Source: Pseudacidobacterium ailaaui
Lineage (GTDB): Bacteria > Acidobacteriota > Terriglobia > Terriglobales > Acidobacteriaceae
Assembly (NCBI RefSeq): GCF_000688455.1
Contig: NZ_JIAL01000001.1
Location: forward strand, 496,001 to 560,000
DNA: 64,000 bases
Reading direction: 5' to 3'
Positions 59,382-64,000 of the stretch are shown here, piece after piece. The position numbers were made by a program, and so were the translations under genes. Position 1 is the stretch's first letter. Every line of letters starts with the position of its first letter. A model generated the notes under the pieces. The model was not told the DNA's origin and searched no databases. It saw nothing but the letters and a program-made list of their open reading frames with translations.

Positions 59382-62057
59382 TTACGCCTTGGCTGCGTCC
59401 ACTTTTTCCGTATCGAGACCCAGTTCCTCAAACGCCTTCTGTGCCTTTTTGGCGTCGAACTTTCCATCTCGCGCAAGTTTGGAGAGCGTGGCTGCGGCAA
59501 TCGACTCTGCATTGACCTCGAAATGACGGCGTAGATATTCGCGGTTGTCACTTCGTCCAAAGCCATCTGTGCCCAGTGATACCAGACGGTCTTGAAGCCA
59601 GGGAGCGAGCTGGTCTGGGACCACCTTCATGTAGTCGCTGGCCGCAATCACCGGGCCCTTCGCGCCCTTGAGGGCCTGCAGAATATACGGCGTTTTCTCC
59701 GCCTCGGCCGGATGCAGGCGGTTCCAGCGCTCCACTGCTAATGCATCGCGGCGAAGCTCATTGTAGCTGGTCACGCTCCACACATCGGTCTGCACTCCAT
59801 ATTTTTCCGCCAGGATCTGCTGCGCGCGCAGGGCTTCATTCAGGATCGGACCGCTGCCAAAAAGCTGCGCATCCGCTTTGCCCTTGATCGCCGGCTTGTA
59901 CTTGTAAATGCCGCGCACAATGCCCTCACGAATACCCTCTCCCTGCGGCATCTCTGGCATGGCATAGTCTTCGTTATACATGGTGACGTAATAGAAGACC
60001 TGCTCGTTTTCCTGGTACATGCGGCGCAGCCCGTCCTGCAGAATGACGGCCATTTCATAAACAAAGGCCGGATCATAGCTCAGGCAGTTCGGGACCGTAC
60101 TGGCCAGCACATGGCTGTGCCCGTCCTGGTGTTGCAGTCCCTCACCGAGCATGGTCGTGCGTCCGGCGGTGCCTGCCATCAGGAACCCCTTGCCACGGGA
60201 ATCGGCAAAGGCCCAGATCATGTCGCCGACCCGCTGGAAACCGAACATCGAGTAGTACATGTAGAACGGAATCGTGGGGACGCGGTAGTTGGCATAGGCC
60301 GTTCCTGCCGCGGTGAAAGAGGCCATCGAACCCGCCTCCGTGATGCCCTCTTCCAGGATCTGGCCGTCCTTCTCCTCGCGGTAGTAAAGCAGCATGTCCA
60401 AGTCATGCGGCTTGTATTTCTGTCCCTCCGGCGTGTAAATGCCTACCTGGCGGATGGCCGACTCCAGGCCAAAGGTACGGCCCTCATCGGGAACAATCGG
60501 CACCATCAGCTTGCCAATTTCCGGGTCCTTCATCAGGTGACGCAAAATGCTTACAAAGCCCATCGTTGTGGAGACGGCCCGACCTTTGGAACCGCCCGTC
60601 CACTCGCTGAAGTAGTCCAGCTCCGGTGCCTTGAAGTGCAATGCCGGAACTTCCCGCTTCGGCAGATATCCGCCCAGGGCCTTGCGGCGCTCATGCATGT
60701 ACTGGATCTCAGGAGCGTCCTCCGCAGGCTTATACGGAGTACCGTGCTTGGCCGCCTCTTCCGGCACCGGGATATCAAAGCGCTTCACAAACGTTGTCAA
60801 CGACTCATCGGTGAGCTTTTTCTCCTGGTGTGCGGCATTGCGCGCCTCTGTCGTACCCAGACCATATCCCTTTACGGTTTTAGCAAGAATCACCGTCGGA
60901 CCACCCCGGTGCTCCACAGCACGCTTGTAGGCGTTGTAGATCTTCACCGGATCATGCCCGCCGCGATGCAGGCTGGCCAGTTGCTCATCGGTCATGTCAC
61001 TGACCAGTTCCAGCAGTTCAGGATATTTGCCAAAGAACTCCTTGCGCACATAGGCGCCACCCTTGGCCTTGAATGCCTGATACTCCCCGTCCACGCACTC
61101 TTCCATGCGTTTCAGCAGCAGGCCCTTGTGGTCGCGCTCAAACAGAATGTCCCAGTCTGATCCCCAGATGACCTTGATCACGTTCCATCCGGCGCCGCGG
61201 AAGACGCCTTCCAGCTCATCAATAATGCGCTTGTTGCCGCGCACAGGTCCGTCCAGCCGCTGGAGGTTGCAGTTGATGACGAAGATGAGATTGTCCAGCT
61301 TTTCACGCGATGCGACCGTGATGGCGCCCAGCGTGTCGACTTCGTCTGTTTCGCCATCGCCAACAAAGGCCCATACCTTGCGCGGCGTCTTTTCAATCAG
61401 ACCGCGGTTTTCCAGATAGCGCATGAATCGCGCCTGATAAATGGCATTCAGCGGTCCAATCCCCATGGAGACCGTGGGGAAACTCCAGAAGTCCGGCATG
61501 AGCCACGGGTGCGGATACGAAGACAATCCCGGCTTTTCCCTCAGTTCGTGCCTGAAGTTCTTCAGGTGGTCGTCATTCAGACGCCCTTCCAGATAAGCGC
61601 GTGCGTACACGCCTGGCGAAGCATGTCCCTGAAAATAGACAAAGTCTCCCGGCTGGTCGCCATAGCTGGCATGGAAGAAGTGGTTGAAACCCACCTCCAG
61701 CAGCGTGGCCAGCGAGGAGTAGGTCGAGATGTGTCCGCCGATACCGGCGTCTTTTTTGTTCTGCGCATGGACCATGGCCATCGCGTTCCAGCGGATCAGG
61801 GCCTCAACGCGGCGTTCCATCTGGCGGTCGCCAGGGTATGGCACTTCATCATGTTTGGGAATGGTATTGAGGTAGGGGGTGCGGATTTCACTGGAAGAAT
61901 TGATACCTGCTTCCCGCGCTCGCTGCCGGAGCGCATCCAGCAGTTCCGCCGCTTGTTCCGGGCCTTCATCAACCACTACCTGATCGAAGGCCTCAATCCA
62001 CTCCGCAACTTCTTCCAAAATGTCCGCCTGCGCGGGACTTGCCAGTTTCGTAGCCAT
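59382..62057 (-). CDS. aceE: Pyruvate dehydrogenase E1 component, homodimeric (AceE)
   Basis: An 891-residue thiamine-diphosphate enzyme that decarboxylates pyruvate and acetylates lipoyl E2. The ThDP motif GDGETDEVDTLGAI ending in FVINCNLQRLDGPV is clear, plus NKKDAGIGGHISTYSS and GFNHFFHA active-site loops. This is the gammaproteobacterial-type single-chain E1, not the alpha/beta form. ATG 62057 is chosen; a GTG at 62075 adds six residues. aceF and lpd are not downstream (a terminator follows), so E2 and E3 lie elsewhere. Confidence 0.95.
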   Translation of the reverse strand: MATKLASPAQADILEEVAEWIEAFDQVVVDEGPEQAAELLDALRQRAREAGINSSSEIRTPYLNTIPKHDEVPYPGDRQMERRVEALIRWNAMAMVHAQNKKDAGIGGHISTYSSLATLLEVGFNHFFHASYGDQPGDFVYFQGHASPGVYARAYLEGRLNDDHLKNFRHELREKPGLSSYPHPWLMPDFWSFPTVSMGIGPLNAIYQARFMRYLENRGLIEKTPRKVWAFVGDGETDEVDTLGAITVASREKLDNLIFVINCNLQRLDGPVRGNKRIIDELEGVFRGAGWNVIKVIWGSDWDILFERDHKGLLLKRMEECVDGEYQAFKAKGGAYVRKEFFGKYPELLELVSDMTDEQLASLHRGGHDPVKIYNAYKRAVEHRGGPTVILAKTVKGYGLGTTEARNAAHQEKKLTDESLTTFVKRFDIPVPEEAAKHGTPYKPAEDAPEIQYMHERRKALGGYLPKREVPALHFKAPELDYFSEWTGGSKGRAVSTTMGFVSILRHLMKDPEIGKLMVPIVPDEGRTFGLESAIRQVGIYTPEGQKYKPHDLDMLLYYREEKDGQILEEGITEAGSMASFTAAGTAYANYRVPTIPFYMYYSMFGFQRVGDMIWAFADSRGKGFLMAGTAGRTTMLGEGLQHQDGHSHVLASTVPNCLSYDPAFVYEMAVILQDGLRRMYQENEQVFYYVTMYNEDYAMPEMPQGEGIREGIVRGIYKYKPAIKGKADAQLFGSGPILNEALRAQQILAEKYGVQTDVWSVTSYNELRRDALAVERWNRLHPAEAEKTPYILQALKGAKGPVIAASDYMKVVPDQLAPWLQDRLVSLGTDGFGRSDNREYLRRHFEVNAESIAAATLSKLARDGKFDAKKAQKAFEELGLDTEKVDAAKA

Positions 62058-62303
62058 AGAATTCGTTTTCCGCACAGCAAAATTCGGCTTCTCCGGAGCA
62101 GTCAGGGAAAGCTCCCGGCGAGGACCGGCACGCTGTATCCATCTTCAATTTTCGCAGAATATGCCGGAGGGCGCTAGAATGGCCCCGCTTCTCTCTTTTA
62201 AAGAAGAATGGCGGATTGACGACAGACCCCATCCATCGTACAGTGGCTGCACCGATCTGAGGCATCTTGCCGACGCATCAGAGTGCTTCGCCGGAGGCCC
62301 GCC
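62058..62303. other. Divergent region between aceE and the trypsin-like gene
   Basis: No gene supported. Both genes must fire from here. No operator-like repeat stands out; GGAGG at 62293-62297 is the ribosome site of the plus-strand gene. Confidence 0.4.
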
Positions 62304-63323
62304 ATGGGCTTTGAATTTGAAATGGATTCCCGCCGCCAGCAAGGCCCTGCAGAAGGCCTGGAATATGCCCGCCTGCGGGCAAAAGCTTCCTTTGCCGACA
62401 GCAGCATGAGTAAGAGCAGCGGTCCTGATCTGTTGCCCAGGAGCTGGCCTTCTCCGCATGCCCTGGGTCCCACCGGCTTTGCTTTTGAAAAGAACCCGGC
62501 ACTGCTTGAAAATCTCTCAGAAATCCAGGTCCGCGCCGTCCTCTGGACCATCGCCATCCAGAATGCCTTTGAATCCGGTGGTTACACCGTAGAGGTCGCC
62601 GGCTTCCGCGCCGCCAGCTATGGGTTCTTTGACCCGGAAAGCGAAAAAGACGGCTTCGGTGTCATTGCTTATGTCAGTCCTTCTTTGCACGGACCCAACC
62701 GACATGAGTTCGCATGGGTCACAGTCGATGACCAGAGCTTTCCCATCATCCGGCGCGCGGCGGCCTGGAGACTCCATGCTCCCTCGATTCACCCTTCTAT
62801 GGGCACCTCCACCTGCTGGGCCAGTTCCCGTCGGCCAGGACTCAGGAGCAAGCCTGCTATTGTCACCGCCAAGCACGTTGTCGGCAACACCACCCCCATC
62901 GGCAGCGCTGTCTCCATGACCGCTGGACACGGTACGCTGCTGGACCTGGCTCCGGAAGGCATTGACGCCGCCCTGGTACAGGTTCCCAAAACCCACTGGC
63001 CCAGCTCCACAAATACTCTCCACTGCCAGAAATTTGTCGCCCAGTGGACCGATGTGGATGTGCATACCCCTTCCGGAATCATTTCCACAAAAGTCACCGA
63101 GGTCAGCAGCGGCCGGGGCACGCTCGATCCCAGCGTCCCTCTGCGCATCTTCCTTGCCAATGCCGGCCAGAGTGGCGATTCCGGAGCACTCGTGCTGGAC
63201 AGCAACGGTCAGGGCATCGGTCTCTATATGGGTGAAATCACTACCCCCGCCAATCTTCAGGAGGGCTTCTGCCAGCATCTGGGCCAGGTCGAAGAGGCGA
63301 TGTCCGCCGATCTGTTTCTTTAA
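62304..63323 (+). CDS. Trypsin-like serine peptidase with uncharacterised N-terminal domain
   Basis: A 339-residue predicted peptidase without a signal peptide. Residues about 65-160 form an uncharacterised domain; about 170-325 is a trypsin-like fold with a full triad: His191 in IVTAKHVVG, Asp221 in GIDAALVQV and Ser293 in AGQSGDSGALVLD. ATG 62304 has GGAGG six bases upstream; GTG 62283 is weaker. Twenty bases on comes a Trypco1-like gene. Peptidases paired with Trypco domains are described in bacterial conflict systems (work of the Aravind group), so an anti-invader or programmed-cleavage role is inferred, not shown. Confidence 0.75.
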   Translation: MGFEFEMDSRRQQGPAEGLEYARLRAKASFADSSMSKSSGPDLLPRSWPSPHALGPTGFAFEKNPALLENLSEIQVRAVLWTIAIQNAFESGGYTVEVAGFRAASYGFFDPESEKDGFGVIAYVSPSLHGPNRHEFAWVTVDDQSFPIIRRAAAWRLHAPSIHPSMGTSTCWASSRRPGLRSKPAIVTAKHVVGNTTPIGSAVSMTAGHGTLLDLAPEGIDAALVQVPKTHWPSSTNTLHCQKFVAQWTDVDVHTPSGIISTKVTEVSSGRGTLDPSVPLRIFLANAGQSGDSGALVLDSNGQGIGLYMGEITTPANLQEGFCQHLGQVEEAMSADLFL

Positions 63324-63342
63324 CGCAAAGGAGTGCGAAAAC

Positions 63343-63702
63343 ATGCCGCAGAAAAAGAACGCGTCCGCAAAGTCAGCAGCCACTGCCGATCCCGGGGATC
63401 CCGGCATCGTCCTGTTTCAGGGCCCTGCTCCAGTCGCCAGGCCGGGGACCGTCCAGCTGCATTCTTTCGGAAGTGTAATGGACAAAGTCTTTGGCCGGAC
63501 CGTACAGGATGTCAAGGCCGATTTCGATAAGGTGTCCGCTCAACTGGATGCCATTCTGGCGGGCGCATTTGCCAAAGTCACATCGGGCATGAAGATGGAC
63601 GAGGTGGAGATCTCTCTCGGGTTCACGGGGGAAGGAAAGCTCGCCTTCATTGCGCAGGCAGGCGTAGAAGCGAGCGTAAAGGTGACCTTCAGACGTGCCT
63701 AA
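63343..63702 (+). CDS. Trypco1-like (CU044_2847-type) small protein
   Basis: A 119-residue protein. The C-terminal part (about 85-119) reads MDEVEISLGFTGEG and AFIAQAGVEASVKVTFRR, closely following the trypsin-co-occurring domain 1 pattern (DEVEVxxGxxxxxxGxAxIAKAGxEAxFKVTL). The N-terminal half is Ala/Pro/Lys-rich with a short helix (KADFDKVSAQLDAIL). AAAGGAG lies nine bases before the ATG and the gap from the peptidase gene is 19 bases, so they are one operon. Expected to be the adaptor that brings the peptidase to a partner or signal. It overlaps the HAD stop by 4 bases on the opposite strand. Confidence 0.72.
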   Translation: MPQKKNASAKSAATADPGDPGIVLFQGPAPVARPGTVQLHSFGSVMDKVFGRTVQDVKADFDKVSAQLDAILAGAFAKVTSGMKMDEVEISLGFTGEGKLAFIAQAGVEASVKVTFRRA

Positions 63703-64000
63703 AAGTGCCGCCCCATCTCTGTGAAGCTCTCAAGCTCCAGCAGATGCTGGCCATTCTGTGCGGGCTCTACCGCTTCGTGTTCCAGCATCCAAGTATGCGG
63801 ATGGGGAATAAACACGGCATGGAGGCCCGCAGCCAGGGCAGGATTAATGTCTGACTTGGGGCTGTTACCAACCATCCATGTTGACCGATGGTCCAGGTCA
63901 TACTTTTTGCGCACAAAACGGTATGCGTCCGGGTCCTTCTCCTTCGGCACCTCGACTGCAACAAAATAGGCTGCGAGTCCGGAGCGCATCAGCTTGTCCT
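63699..64000 (-). CDS. HAD-family hydrolase, C-terminal part only
   Basis: The frame reads in from beyond 64000; only the last ~100 residues are inside. Motif III Lys (VPKEKDPDAYRFVR) and motif IV MVGNSPKSDINPALAAGL are visible, so it is a HAD phosphatase, perhaps YjjG-like. Stop 63699 overlaps the Trypco1-like stop by four bases in convergent orientation. The N-terminal nucleophile motif is outside. Confidence 0.8.
   Translation of the reverse strand, partial: DKLMRSGLAAYFVAVEVPKEKDPDAYRFVRKKYDLDHRSTWMVGNSPKSDINPALAAGLHAVFIPHPHTWMLEHEAVEPAQNGQHLLELESFTEMGRHF

Overview
The window is ordinary chromosomal DNA of a moderately GC-rich Gram-negative bacterium, most likely an Acidobacteriota (Terriglobia / Acidobacteriaceae) member. 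Supporting this are an outer-membrane receptor with an N-terminal carboxypeptidase-regulatory-like domain, several secreted glycoside hydrolases (GH115, GH20, GH39), exported repeat-rich small proteins, KDO synthesis (kdsB) and SurA/beta-barrel proteins that imply an outer membrane, and frequent TTG/GTG starts behind strong Shine-Dalgarno sites. This is inference from gene content; no 16S gene is present.

Layout. 1-6.7 kb: 5' part of priA (minus, cut by the window edge), an SDR oxidoreductase, a phosphoglycolate-phosphatase-like HAD, a TonB-dependent-receptor-type protein, and an OxyR-type regulator whose 3' end overlaps the receptor. 6.7-13.1 kb: uvrB, then a four-gene cytochrome c maturation operon (ccmF, ccmH, short ccmI-like gene, regulatory-like-domain protein) with ATGA/TGATG overlaps. 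13.1-18.6 kb: secreted carbohydrate enzymes GH115 and GH20, with a divergent secreted MetX-like hydrolase. 18.6-24 kb: DinB-like protein, murA, murQ with an AmiE-like serine hydrolase (muropeptide recycling), and a class A beta-lactamase-like enzyme without the usual omega-loop Glu. 23.8-31.6 kb: envelope genes (glycine-zipper proteins, lepB, NlpE-like, Gly/His-rich secreted protein, BON protein, YtxH, LemA, TPM) and a receptor C-terminal remnant. 31.6-47.7 kb: tadA, an unknown outer-membrane protein, a class III aminotransferase, hexapeptide acyltransferase, SIMPL protein, trpD, msrA, an esterase, an S41 protease, a SurA-like PPIase with an odd basic tail, YhaM-type nuclease, EVE protein, aroC, def. 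47.7-64 kb: orphan GvpL/F gene, beta-barrel porin, alaS, AMIN/amidase_3 protein, tRNA-Met, kdsB, azoreductase with an operator-like palindrome, GH39, aceE, a two-gene trypsin-like peptidase + Trypco1-like module, and a HAD fragment at the right edge.

The best candidates for a little-described system are the trypsin-like/Trypco1-like pair (62304-63702), which fits the peptidase-based conflict-system theme known mainly from multicellular bacteria, and the solitary GvpL/F-family gene (47980-48753) with no other gas-vesicle gene in view. Secondary points are the unusual ccm operon, the beta-lactamase-like protein lacking Glu166, the SurA tail repeats and the azoR operator. No CRISPR array, insertion sequence, prophage or rRNA was seen.
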